Shown here piece after piece: positions 34,354-43,700 of a stretch of DNA of 64,000 bases. The notes beneath the pieces are model-generated. The model was not told the origin of the DNA, searched no databases, and saw nothing but the letters and a program-made list of their open reading frames with translations. The stretch is taken from positions 124,001 to 188,000 of the forward strand of contig JAUJEB010000008.1 in NCBI GenBank assembly GCA_030442055.1. The letters are read 5' to 3'. Position 1 is the stretch's first letter, and every line of letters begins with the position of its first letter. A program made the position numbers and the translations under genes. Origin of the DNA: Agaribacillus aureus. GTDB lineage: Bacteria; Bacteroidota; Bacteroidia; Cytophagales; Cyclobacteriaceae.

Positions 34354-36183
34354 TCAGGAACCAACCGCTTCCAGTGCAGGTAGCATAGGTGCATTTTTGT
34401 CCTGGTAGTTTTCCATCCCTTTTAAAATGGTATCAAGTAGCCGGATGGCTTGTGTAATGTGGGGGCCCTTATTCAACATAACACATTCCGCTTTGACTGA
34501 AGTGGCCGCATCGGTGATTTCCGAGCGGGAAGGGATGCCTTTTTTGGCCAGATTTTCCAGTACCTGGGTGGCCCATACTACCGGGACATGAGCGGCATTG
34601 CAAACTGCCAGCATTTCATTTTGAATCCTGGCTATATTGTCCCAGCCTGTTTCAATGGCAAGGTCTCCTCTGGCGATCATGACGCCAACTTTTTTCAATT
34701 TCATAGCCTCCAGAAGAATTTCTGTCAATTGGTTAAATCCTTTTTGTGTTTCAATTTTCAAAATAATTCCCAACTTATCCTGGGCATCTAAAGCCCTGAT
34801 TTCTTCTATCAGCTCCGTGACGTCGGAAGGATTGTTGACAAAAGACATGTTTACCACATCAGCATGCCGGGCGACAAATTTCAGATCGTTTTTATCTTTT
34901 TCTGTCAAACCGCTGATTTTTAAATTGGTCTCCGGTAAGTTGATCCCTTTATCAGCTTTTAATTTAGCTCCGGTGTCCTTGGCGTAAGTGATTTCAACGA
35001 TAAACTTTTCCGGATATACTTCCTGTATTTTTCCAACAATTTTACCGTCGTCAAAATGAATTTTTTCGCCGGGCTGTACGAGATTAACGATATCGGGAAG
35101 TGTACAACCGATGTGGGCTTCCGCAAGTAGCTGTCCTTCTTCATCAAAGACCGCTGGTTTTCCGGGAGCTGCATGTTTATGAACAATCAGTCTATCGCCT
35201 GTTTTAAGCAATAAACTTTGCGCAATAGCCGGCATGTCGCCAACTTCTATCATCTCTTGGGCCCCATCGATATGGGCGGTAAATTTTGTGCCTGTGGCTA
35301 TGTAAGCGGCATCGTAACAATTGGCAATGGCAAAACCCTGTCCGATTTCCTTAATTTTCAAGGCTCTTAATTTATCACGGGTATCGGTGAAGGAAATCTT
35401 ATCATTAACTTTTAGTTTGCTTAACCAACCGGCTGGGACAGGGACGGCGTTAGCCGCTGATTCATCTGTAATGGCATGTACCAACAGTATTTGTGCCGGG
35501 TTTATCACCTTTCCCCACTCATCTCGTTGCGGGGTAAATTTTTTGACTTTTGGTCCCGGAACAATAGCCCCGGTTCGTATTTTAGGGCCACCCAGGTCCA
35601 TCGTAATTTTGCATTTCCTCTTGAGCTTTTCATTAGCCCGGTGGACATTTTCTATGATTTTCAACCAAACTTCGGCACTGTCATGGGCACAATTGATTCT
35701 GGCGCAATTCATGCCGGCGGCAACCATGCTTTGAACTAATTCATAGTTATAAGCAGATTCAGTAGGCTGCGTTACCATAATTCTTACCCGTCGGCTTTTG
35801 GACCGGTACCCAAACAGGGATTTTGCTTTCATCGCCAGTATCTTTTGACTTTTTTTGATAGAAAATGGAGCGGTCACGTTTTCGGTGATGTGGGGATCTA
35901 CCATTTTTTTCAATATATATTCCAAAGATAACAAGCTGGCCATGATGTGGGATTCCGCCTTGGCCAAACGTGAAAGACCCAGATTGCCTAGCTTTTTTTG
36001 CAGATCGCGGATATCGTATTCTCTCAAGTTGCGATAATGAATCAGGTTGGTCGCGCTCAATTGTGAGTTGTTGTGAACATCCAACAACAGGTGGCTTTGA
36101 TCACTTTCAGCTTGCTTTAATCGCTGAATGATATCTTCAATTGATACGATCAGCGATTGAAGTTTCTCGTCTTTAAATTTCAT
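34354..36183 (-). CDS. Pyruvate kinase, long atypical form
   Basis: This 609-residue protein has an N-terminal extension of about 130 residues, a TIM-barrel A domain and an expanded B domain. Catalytic features are TMDLGGPKIRTG near 193-204 and GVMIARGDLAIETGW near 495-510; VVWATQVLENLAKKGIPSR follows. The usual KIVATIGP opening is replaced by MVTQPTES. The B region (about 205-420) is roughly twice the usual length and looks like two successive copies. The C-terminal allosteric PK domain is absent. It likely makes pyruvate from phosphoenolpyruvate, but regulation must differ from that of classic enzymes. The family assignment rests on motifs, not alignment. Confidence 0.88.
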   Translation of the reverse strand: MKFKDEKLQSLIVSIEDIIQRLKQAESDQSHLLLDVHNNSQLSATNLIHYRNLREYDIRDLQKKLGNLGLSRLAKAESHIMASLLSLEYILKKMVDPHITENVTAPFSIKKSQKILAMKAKSLFGYRSKSRRVRIMVTQPTESAYNYELVQSMVAAGMNCARINCAHDSAEVWLKIIENVHRANEKLKRKCKITMDLGGPKIRTGAIVPGPKVKKFTPQRDEWGKVINPAQILLVHAITDESAANAVPVPAGWLSKLKVNDKISFTDTRDKLRALKIKEIGQGFAIANCYDAAYIATGTKFTAHIDGAQEMIEVGDMPAIAQSLLLKTGDRLIVHKHAAPGKPAVFDEEGQLLAEAHIGCTLPDIVNLVQPGEKIHFDDGKIVGKIQEVYPEKFIVEITYAKDTGAKLKADKGINLPETNLKISGLTEKDKNDLKFVARHADVVNMSFVNNPSDVTELIEEIRALDAQDKLGIILKIETQKGFNQLTEILLEAMKLKKVGVMIARGDLAIETGWDNIARIQNEMLAVCNAAHVPVVWATQVLENLAKKGIPSRSEITDAATSVKAECVMLNKGPHITQAIRLLDTILKGMENYQDKNAPMLPALEAVGS

Positions 36184-36346
36184 GTTTTCACTTTTACGTG
36201 GAGACTACTAATTGAAAATTAACCAAATTTTATACGACAAAAAGTCTTTAAGAATACTTTTTTGATAAAAGTAACAAAAACTTAATATGACCGCTTATGC
36301 GACCTGATTACCACAAAAAAAATTACAACTCCGAATTGATGGCGAA

Positions 36347-36997
36347 TCAGGCTTCCTGTAGTTTTTTTAAATGTTCACCCAACCGCTCTTTGTATTTTAA
36401 AGGAACGTCTTTGGCTTTGATGACTCTCTTGAGTAAGGCGATATTGTCTTTGTCCTTGTTGTAGACAAGGTTAAATTCCCTGATAGAAAACCGATCTGAA
36501 GACACTGCAATTCTGGTAAATGTATCACCGGCTTTTACCTCACCTGGTTTTAACACGCGAAAGTAAAAGCCACTTCTGCCGCTCGCCAGAAATTTTTTGA
36601 CCATCTGATTATCATCAAATCTTAAATTCAGCTTTGCGCAGGGTTGACGGGCCATGGTGACCTGTAGCTCTGCCGAACCCACTTTGAATATATCGCCAAA
36701 GTAGACGTCGTCTTCCAGGTATTCCGAAATCGATAGATTTTCACCGAACATGCCAAATGGAAGGTCTTCCCGCTTTAACAAGGTTTTCCAGTAGTCATAG
36801 TGTTCGACGGGATAAGCATAGACAGCTTTTTCGGTGCCACCGTGGACTTTGAGGTTAGCTTGCATATCTCCCTCTATTCCCAGAGGATGCACTTCCCGCG
36901 ACTCAAGGACAGGTGTTTTAAAGATGGCCGTAGTAGTGACGTGGCCATTTTGATTGATCTCCTTTACCTTCCCGGTGTTTAAAGAAATGATTGGCAT
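36347..36997 (-). CDS. MOSC domain-containing protein
   Basis: This 216-residue protein matches the YiiM-like MOSC (molybdenum cofactor sulfurase C-terminal) family. The conserved Cys120 in MARQPCAKLNLRF is present, as are GGTEKAVYAYPVEHYDYW near the N-terminus and SGRSGFYFRVLKPGEVKAGD. YiiM-type proteins act in molybdenum-dependent reduction of N-hydroxylated compounds. No partner oxidoreductase lies nearby. A 274-bp non-coding stretch separates it from the divergent exported protein upstream of secDF. Confidence 0.88.
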   Translation of the reverse strand: MPIISLNTGKVKEINQNGHVTTTAIFKTPVLESREVHPLGIEGDMQANLKVHGGTEKAVYAYPVEHYDYWKTLLKREDLPFGMFGENLSISEYLEDDVYFGDIFKVGSAELQVTMARQPCAKLNLRFDDNQMVKKFLASGRSGFYFRVLKPGEVKAGDTFTRIAVSSDRFSIREFNLVYNKDKDNIALLKRVIKAKDVPLKYKERLGEHLKKLQEA

Positions 36998-37271
36998 AAT
37001 TAAAACAAGTATTAGGATGGAATGATGATACTATTATTTAACTAGTATCTAAGATCAAGGTTGCAGAAAACGATGAAAATCATTGAACCTGATTACCTGC
37101 TATTATACTAGCCATCAACAGGAGGAGTTTTGGCTTGTCCGGACCCGTGGGATTTTGAAATTTGAGGTTGCTGGTCGCTTTCTTTGGGCTATTCTCAAAT
37201 CAGGATTGGTAGAATTTGTCAGTCATTGTATGGAATTTTAACGGAATATCCCTAGCTTTACATGCTACAAA

Positions 37272-37631
37272 ATGAAATTCAATATAAAAATATCGGGTTT
37301 ACAAAGGTTAATGGTACTGATACTGACCTTGGCAACTTTCCTTGGTGCGGCTTCAACCTATGCCATTGACAAAGAAGAAACCCAACACACTGAGATAGCG
37401 CATGATAGCGGAACGAAAGATGATAGTTCCGCCTCCTCGGAAATCAGAATGGTTACTTTTGAGGCTATCATAAACTTTATCCATATAGATCTTCATTTTG
37501 AGTCTTATCTGATACAGGAATTAATACAGGTTAGTGAAATCGTACATTTCGGAGATTTTTGTCAACCTGTTTACAATTCGGGATACTTTGATACGCTATT
37601 CCGTTTTATCATTAGCCCCAACGCTCCTTAG
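37272..37631 (+). CDS. Small exported protein upstream of secDF, candidate secretion-monitoring peptide
   Basis: This 119-residue protein has a signal peptide (LMVLILTLATFLGAASTYA, cleavage after about residue 31), a hydrophilic linker (about 32-58) and a compact C-terminal segment ending FDTLFRFIISPNAP. No enzyme motif is present. It is the only gene between MOSC and secDF, ending 101 bp before the secDF start, and a hairpin begins 26 bp after its stop. That layout is seen for translation-arrest monitors of Sec components. Proof of arrest is lacking, and a plain periplasmic protein is also possible. Confidence 0.72.
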   Translation: MKFNIKISGLQRLMVLILTLATFLGAASTYAIDKEETQHTEIAHDSGTKDDSSASSEIRMVTFEAIINFIHIDLHFESYLIQELIQVSEIVHFGDFCQPVYNSGYFDTLFRFIISPNAP

Positions 37632-37657
37632 CCAGACACCATGTCGTATGCCAAAAA

Positions 37658-37680
37658 CCTATTCGGTTATTCCGAATGGG
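37658..37680 (+). terminator. Hairpin between the exported peptide and secDF
   Basis: A 9-bp stem CCTATTCGG/CCGAATGGG (37658-37666, 37672-37680) including one T.G pair has a TTATT loop and is followed by TGTTTTATTT. It can act as an intrinsic terminator of the small gene, or as a switch controlling read-through into secDF 52 bp downstream. Confidence 0.65.
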
Positions 37681-37732
37681 GTGTTTTATTTCCAAAAATC
37701 AATTAAGCTATTAATATCAAAACATTACTCAA

Positions 37733-40700
37733 ATGAGAAACAAGGGTGCAGTAATTATCCTGACGGTGTTGGTGACACTGTTATGTTTATACTACTTATC
37801 GTTTACTTTTAAAGCCAGCAGCGTTCAAAAAGACGCCATAGCCTTTGCCACCGACGAAAGTGGCGTGTTAAATTTCAGCAAAAAAAGACAGTACCTGGAT
37901 TCCATCTGGCACGAGCCGGTTTACAATCTTTTTGGAATCCAGTATACCTATGAAGATGTAAAGAAAAATGAGTTGGCCCTGGGACTTGATTTGCAGGGCG
38001 GAATGCACGTCACCCTGGAAGTGACCCCTGATGAGATCATTAAGAGTCTGGCGGGAAATACCAAGGATGAAACGTTTCTTCAGGCCCTGGAAGATGCCAA
38101 GAAATTGCAGCGCAACAGCCAGGCTGCTTTTTCGGATCTGTTTTATCAGGCCTATGGCGAACTTGGGGGTCAGGACCGGCGACTGGTGGAGATCTTTTCC
38201 AATGCCGCCAACCGCGACAGAATTAGTCTACAGTCTTCAGCCGGGGATGTCCTGGAGTTGATAAGAGAGGAAGTTGATGGGGCAATCGACCGGTCATTCA
38301 ATATTTTAAGAACCCGGGTCGATCAATTTGGAACCTCACAACCTAATATTCAAAGAATCCAGGGGACCAATAGAATTCAAATTGAGTTGCCAGGGGTGGA
38401 AGATGTCGACAGGGTACGAAAGCTACTGCAAGGCGTGGCAAAACTGGAATTTTGGGAAGTGGCGGATTTTCAGGAGTATGCGGCTTCCATCAATGCTGTC
38501 AGCGATTTGCTATTACAGGAAAAACTAGCCAAAACAGACACTTTAAACCTCACAGATAGCACGGCTGTGACCTCTACTGAAGATGCATTAAATGCGTTGG
38601 TAGAGGATGCTTCACCGGAAGATACCACGGAGGTAGACGATGAAAACCTCGCGGCGCAATTGGAAGGTTCAGACAGCACCTCCGGTGCTTTGGATTCTTT
38701 GGCCAACAGGCAAGTATCTCCCCTGCAGGATCTGTTAAGCATTCAATTTGATCAATCCGGGAAGGCCTACCTGTATTGCAATGTAAAAGATACCGCAAAG
38801 CTAAACAGGATTTTCGAAAGGGAAGACGTCAAATCTTTAATGCCACCCAACGTAGTTTTCAGATGGCAGGTAAAACCCGACTCCCGTCCGGATGAACAGG
38901 TTTCGGACCTTTTGGAGTTAAACCCGCTAAGAGTAGGACGCGGAGGACAGGCGCCCCTGACCGGGGAGGTGATCACCAATGCCTATCAGGGACGGGATGA
39001 AGTTAACAGACCCGCTGTTCATATGGTTATGAACGCTACCGGTGCCAAGAAATGGAAAAGGTTGACCGGCGCCAATGTCAACAGGAGAATTGCTATTGTC
39101 CTGGATAACAAGGTAATTTCAGCGCCCAACGTATCATCCGAAATTCCGAATGGTCAATCGGTTATCTCAGGTAACTTTACCATCGAGGAGACGGGTGATA
39201 TGGCGAATTTACTAAAGGCCGGAAAATTACCGGCACCTACCAGAATAGTATCTGAAGCTATTATAGGGCCAACACTGGGTCAACAGGCTCAGTCTCAAGG
39301 TATCACGTCAATCATAATAGGATTGGCTATCGTGGTTATATTCATGATATTTTATTATGCCAAAGGGGGCCTGGTGGCCAATGCGGCTTTGGTATTTAAC
39401 ATATTTTTCATTTTCGGTATTCTGGCGCAATTCAAAACAGCCCTTACCTTACCTGGTATTGCCGGTATTGTACTGACAATAGGTATGTCGATTGATGCCA
39501 ACGTACTGATCTTTGAACGTATCAGAGAGGAAATAAAAAATGGCGTTTCATTGCTTAAAGCGATCAGCAACGGTTATCAAAAAGCATTCTGGTCAATCTT
39601 TGATGCCAACTTTACGACGTTGTTGACAGCCGTTATTCTTGCGTTGATCGGGGAAGGACCTGTGAAAGGTTTCGCCGTAACCTTGATCATTGGTATTTTC
39701 TGTTCATTCTTTACCGCGGTATTTGTTACCAGGTTAATTATGATGTGGCTATCTAAAAAAGGCGATCAAAGTAAAATATCGTTTGCCACACCATTTTCCA
39801 AAGGGCTTCTTTCCAATGTCAACTGGGATTTTCTCGGCAAAAGAAAAAAAGCCTATCTGGCCTCCGCGGCATTCATCGTTATTGGAATGACTGCTTTAAT
39901 ATTGAAAGGCGGCTTAAACCTGGGTGTGGATTTCAAAGGTGGACGTTCCTACGTGGTGAGTTTTTCACAGCCACAGGTAGCCTCAAAGGTAGAAACAGCG
40001 CTGCTTGATGATTTTGAAAACGCCGGCACGGAGGTTAAATTTTTTGGAACCAGCAATAAACTAAAAATCACCACCAGTTACCTGGTTGATGACGAAGCTA
40101 CAGATGCAGATAACAAGGTGAGGGACGTCATGATCAAAGGTCTGGAAGCCTACAGCGGTCAGCAATTTATAAGCGATGATACCAAGGTGGATGATACTCA
40201 TTTTACCATTCTAAGCTCTGAGAAAGTAGGTGCTACCATTGCTGATGATATCAAATCATCTTCTCAAAAAGCAATATTCTTCTCGCTTATTGTCATATTT
40301 CTGTATATCCTGATCAGGTTTAGAAAATGGCAATTTGGTTTGGGTGCAATCGTGGCCCTGTTTCACGATACCCTCGTGGTAATTTCAGCCTTTGCCATCG
40401 CCAGGTTATTGGGAATTGCCTATGAAGTAGATCAGGTATTTATCGCCGCCATGCTGACTATTATCGGATATTCGATCAATGATACGGTGGTAGTATTTGA
40501 TAGAATTCGCGAAACGCTGGGATTAAGGGGAACCACGCATCTTGAAAAAACTTTTAATCTATCCATTAACAATACTGTCAGCAGAACGCTGATTACCTCA
40601 GCCACTACTTTGTTTGTGGTGTTAGTATTGTTTTTGTTTGGCGGGGCGGTGTTGAAAGGATTTTCTTTTGCCTTGTTGGTGGGGATTCTTGCCGGTACGT

Positions 40701-40786
40701 ACTCTTCCATCTATGTAGCTACACCGGTGGTGATAGACTTAACCAAAAAATCGTTGGCCAAAGAGTCTGTAAAACAAAAAGCTTAA
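37733..40786 (+). CDS. secDF: Fused protein translocase subunit SecDF
   Basis: This 1017-residue inner-membrane protein combines SecD and SecF, which use the proton gradient to drive late stages of Sec export. SecD features are the N-terminal transmembrane helix, LGLDLQGGMHV near 82 and the proton-relay helix IGMSIDANVLIFERIREE near 583. SecF features start near 699: LGVDFKGGRSYVV near 728 and IIGYSINDTVVVFDRIRE near 909. The fused arrangement is usual in Bacteroidota. A strong terminator follows at 40810-40835, so it is transcribed at most with the small upstream gene. Confidence 0.97.
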   Translation: MRNKGAVIILTVLVTLLCLYYLSFTFKASSVQKDAIAFATDESGVLNFSKKRQYLDSIWHEPVYNLFGIQYTYEDVKKNELALGLDLQGGMHVTLEVTPDEIIKSLAGNTKDETFLQALEDAKKLQRNSQAAFSDLFYQAYGELGGQDRRLVEIFSNAANRDRISLQSSAGDVLELIREEVDGAIDRSFNILRTRVDQFGTSQPNIQRIQGTNRIQIELPGVEDVDRVRKLLQGVAKLEFWEVADFQEYAASINAVSDLLLQEKLAKTDTLNLTDSTAVTSTEDALNALVEDASPEDTTEVDDENLAAQLEGSDSTSGALDSLANRQVSPLQDLLSIQFDQSGKAYLYCNVKDTAKLNRIFEREDVKSLMPPNVVFRWQVKPDSRPDEQVSDLLELNPLRVGRGGQAPLTGEVITNAYQGRDEVNRPAVHMVMNATGAKKWKRLTGANVNRRIAIVLDNKVISAPNVSSEIPNGQSVISGNFTIEETGDMANLLKAGKLPAPTRIVSEAIIGPTLGQQAQSQGITSIIIGLAIVVIFMIFYYAKGGLVANAALVFNIFFIFGILAQFKTALTLPGIAGIVLTIGMSIDANVLIFERIREEIKNGVSLLKAISNGYQKAFWSIFDANFTTLLTAVILALIGEGPVKGFAVTLIIGIFCSFFTAVFVTRLIMMWLSKKGDQSKISFATPFSKGLLSNVNWDFLGKRKKAYLASAAFIVIGMTALILKGGLNLGVDFKGGRSYVVSFSQPQVASKVETALLDDFENAGTEVKFFGTSNKLKITTSYLVDDEATDADNKVRDVMIKGLEAYSGQQFISDDTKVDDTHFTILSSEKVGATIADDIKSSSQKAIFFSLIVIFLYILIRFRKWQFGLGAIVALFHDTLVVISAFAIARLLGIAYEVDQVFIAAMLTIIGYSINDTVVVFDRIRETLGLRGTTHLEKTFNLSINNTVSRTLITSATTLFVVLVLFLFGGAVLKGFSFALLVGILAGTYSSIYVATPVVIDLTKKSLAKESVKQKA

Positions 40787-40809
40787 GATATCAACCGGTA
40801 TCTTTGATA

Positions 40810-40835
40810 AAAAGGGCTGTCTGAACAGCCCTTTT
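40810..40835 (+). terminator. Intrinsic terminator of secDF
   Basis: An 11-bp perfect stem AAAAGGGCTGT/ACAGCCCTTTT (40810-40820, 40825-40835) has a 4-nt loop, and the T-run TTTTTATTTT follows. It lies 23 bp after the secDF stop. Confidence 0.93.
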
Positions 40836-40979
40836 TATTTTATATATGAATCCATTTTCATTGTAGATGATAAATCCCTGGGATCTCAGGTGGAGGGGCT
40901 TTATGATGTTGTCCGGCAACCTGACTTCCCGGGCTAGATTTTAGTATTGGCCAGGAGGTTGAGGATTAAAATCGACAGG

Positions 40980-43538
40980 TCAAATGTCAATGATATCTCC
41001 GAAGAAGATCGCATTAAAAAACATCTTGTTGGTACCATACCAGTATGCCCTGAAGTTAAGATTATCTGTAAACGAAATAATTTTGCCGGCTCCTAACAAG
41101 GATATGTTTACCGCCGCCGTATTTCGAAGTTTTTCAAGATTTTCTTTTGACACATAGCCACTCATTAAAGGATTTTGCGTGAACATTACAGGATTAGCAT
41201 AGGGGCTGTTGGTGGGTTCCATAAATAAAGTACCCTTTTTAAAAATGGGCATTGTTTCCCGGTTGTATCCATAGGCAAGCGGGTGGGTGAGGTCGAGTCG
41301 TGTGGCAAAGATGGCTCCACCTATTAGCTGGGCGCCTTTGTACAAAGGACGATCTACATAGGGTCTTGGTGGAAGCTTATCGGATTTTTCAGGCACGACG
41401 AATTTGATCCTCGTCAGATTTTTGCTTGATAACCAGCGCGTGGCATTTTGCATGGCAACAATGTTGCCACCGTTCTGAACCCAGCTTTTTAGTTTCGCTA
41501 TATGTCCTGATTGAAGCCTTTGATAATTGCCGTTCACGAGGATCAGGGTATTGTATTTTTGTAACTTGGCGCCGGAGAGCTTGTCGATAGGAAGCAAGGT
41601 CAGCTCCATATCGAACCGTTGATCCAGCAGGTGCCATACTTCGCCTGCGCTGTAGCCTTCAATACCATCCCCTATAATAAGCGCAATTTTGGGAAGCGCA
41701 ATTCTTTTCATTTTATTGCTGCCTAAGTAGTTTCCATTCAGAGAGGAGCCCGAGTTAAAATGATATACCTCTGTGCCGTCTATTCGCTTAATTTCATCCA
41801 TAAGTGCATGTATCTGATTGGGAGGTAACGGTTGGTCTTGCAGAGGAATAACTACGGTACCGTAGTTGTGTTTTTTGCCATTTTTATGGGTGAATGGCTC
41901 TGTCGCTACCTTGATCCTAAGCCCTGTTTTTAACAACTTATACAACGCCTTAGGCGCAAAATATCCGTTCCAATTAACGCCATAAGCGTAGGTGGGCTTA
42001 CTATTTTCGGTATTGCTTGCCACTACCTCCATGTTCCCCACCTCCCGGCCAAGCAGCTTATTGTCGAAGTCCTTGTTAGTCAGTGTTGCGTAAGGAAGAT
42101 TAAAAGCCAGGGGTAGTGTCCAGGAGGAGACATCGTAAAACAGGCTGTCCTGAAATGAGGTTCTGATTTCAAACAACGCCTTTATCAACCTGTATTGTGA
42201 TTGACCCAATGGAATGATACAACTGTTTTGAGGATCAAAAGTACTTCCGTTTTGGGCGATGGATTTTTTTAATTCGTGAACTTTGATCTGATGTCCGCGA
42301 AGGATTTTGATCAGAGCGTTTAATCGGGCCATATCGGATCCGGAATGAACAACAATAGCTTTTACCGGATCACTGTCTGCTTCGGCCATCGCGGTTTTGT
42401 AAAATTCTCGCTGGTGATCTAATAGCTCACGGCGTAATTGCTGAGCGGATTCCAGTGTGGATAGCGTGGTGGTGAGTTGATTTTTGATGGTAAATGGGAA
42501 TTTCAAGGTCCCATTAACGCTTTCCTGAGCATGTCCTCTGGAGCTCGCCTGCTCGAACAGAATGCCGACCCCACCATTGATATCGGGATAGGTTGAACCT
42601 TTGCCGTAATAGTAATCGTCAAAACTTTCCTTTGAATAATAAAGAGAACCATTTTGATCCAACGCTTTTTTATGAAATTCAGCAATTTTGTCGGTAAGCA
42701 CAAAGGTGTTTTGAGGAGTCAACGGATTGTTGCGGGAGGGAACACCGGGCTGAAAAAAGAAGGTGGCATCAGTGCCCATTTCGTGGTGGTCGGTAAGGAT
42801 ATTTGGCTTCCACTGGTGAAACTTCTTTAAACGTCCTCTCGATTCCGGGTGCTGAAGCAGGAGCCAGTCCCGGTTTAAATCAAACCAGTAGTGATTGGTT
42901 CTGCTTTTTGGCCATGGTTCATTTTGCTCGTGATTATCAGGGTCTGCTATCAGATTCTTGCTTTTGCGACTGTTTACCCACGACGAAAACCGCATGTTCC
43001 CATCGGGATTCATCATGGGGTCTACCAATATGACAGTGTTATTTAGCATTTCCTCAACGGCTGCCCCGGTGGCAGCTGCCAGATGATAAACGGCGAGCAA
43101 AGAGGCATTGGTACCGCTGGATTCATTGCCATGAATACTATAACCAAACCATACCACCGATGGCATGTCGGCCGTATTGAGATTCTTTTGCCCTGCCGGG
43201 TCAGATAGGGCAAGGTGATTTTTTCTAATGGATTCGAGGTTTTTGTGATTTTCCGGAGAGGTGATGGTAAGTAACAACAAAGGCCTGTTCTCATAAGTTC
43301 TGCCATAGATCTCCAAAGTGACCCTGTCGGATACGCGAGCAACGGCCTCCATGTATCTGATTAACTGATCGTTATTAACATGCCATTCTCCAACCTCGTA
43401 CCCGAGCACCTCCTTGGGTGTAGGAATTGACTCGTGATATTCGTTAGCAGGTAAATAGTAGGAAAGGTCTATCTGAGCAAAAATCCTGTTCGAAAAGCAA
43501 AATGTGACTAACAGGAAAAAAATTAAATGTCTGGTCAT
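40980..43538 (-). CDS. M14 family zinc carboxypeptidase-like protein
   Basis: This 852-residue exported protein has a signal peptide near 1-21 (cleavage RIFAQ). The M14 carboxypeptidase zinc motif HxxE is His136-Glu139 in SIHGNESSGTN. The third His is probably in ILTDHHEMGTD, and the catalytic Glu in GILFEQASSRGH. A C-terminal region (about 600-850) with IALIIGDGIEGYSAGEVWHL resembles a class I glutamine-amidotransferase-like fold, often attached to large M14 proteins of this type. The substrate would be peptides or amino-acid conjugates. It is divergent from the PhoD-like gene. Confidence 0.9.
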   Translation of the reverse strand: MTRHLIFFLLVTFCFSNRIFAQIDLSYYLPANEYHESIPTPKEVLGYEVGEWHVNNDQLIRYMEAVARVSDRVTLEIYGRTYENRPLLLLTITSPENHKNLESIRKNHLALSDPAGQKNLNTADMPSVVWFGYSIHGNESSGTNASLLAVYHLAAATGAAVEEMLNNTVILVDPMMNPDGNMRFSSWVNSRKSKNLIADPDNHEQNEPWPKSRTNHYWFDLNRDWLLLQHPESRGRLKKFHQWKPNILTDHHEMGTDATFFFQPGVPSRNNPLTPQNTFVLTDKIAEFHKKALDQNGSLYYSKESFDDYYYGKGSTYPDINGGVGILFEQASSRGHAQESVNGTLKFPFTIKNQLTTTLSTLESAQQLRRELLDHQREFYKTAMAEADSDPVKAIVVHSGSDMARLNALIKILRGHQIKVHELKKSIAQNGSTFDPQNSCIIPLGQSQYRLIKALFEIRTSFQDSLFYDVSSWTLPLAFNLPYATLTNKDFDNKLLGREVGNMEVVASNTENSKPTYAYGVNWNGYFAPKALYKLLKTGLRIKVATEPFTHKNGKKHNYGTVVIPLQDQPLPPNQIHALMDEIKRIDGTEVYHFNSGSSLNGNYLGSNKMKRIALPKIALIIGDGIEGYSAGEVWHLLDQRFDMELTLLPIDKLSGAKLQKYNTLILVNGNYQRLQSGHIAKLKSWVQNGGNIVAMQNATRWLSSKNLTRIKFVVPEKSDKLPPRPYVDRPLYKGAQLIGGAIFATRLDLTHPLAYGYNRETMPIFKKGTLFMEPTNSPYANPVMFTQNPLMSGYVSKENLEKLRNTAAVNISLLGAGKIISFTDNLNFRAYWYGTNKMFFNAIFFGDIIDI

Positions 43539-43700
43539 GGGATGTTATTTTTTCATTACTAAACATAGTATTTATTTATCATATTTTTAAATCCTGCAAA
43601 TCACAATAATGGATTTTGGATATTTTAAATTGATTTTTCTATATCAACAAAATTTCCGTAATTGTATAAAGGAATTAGGAAATATTTACCCTATTATTTA

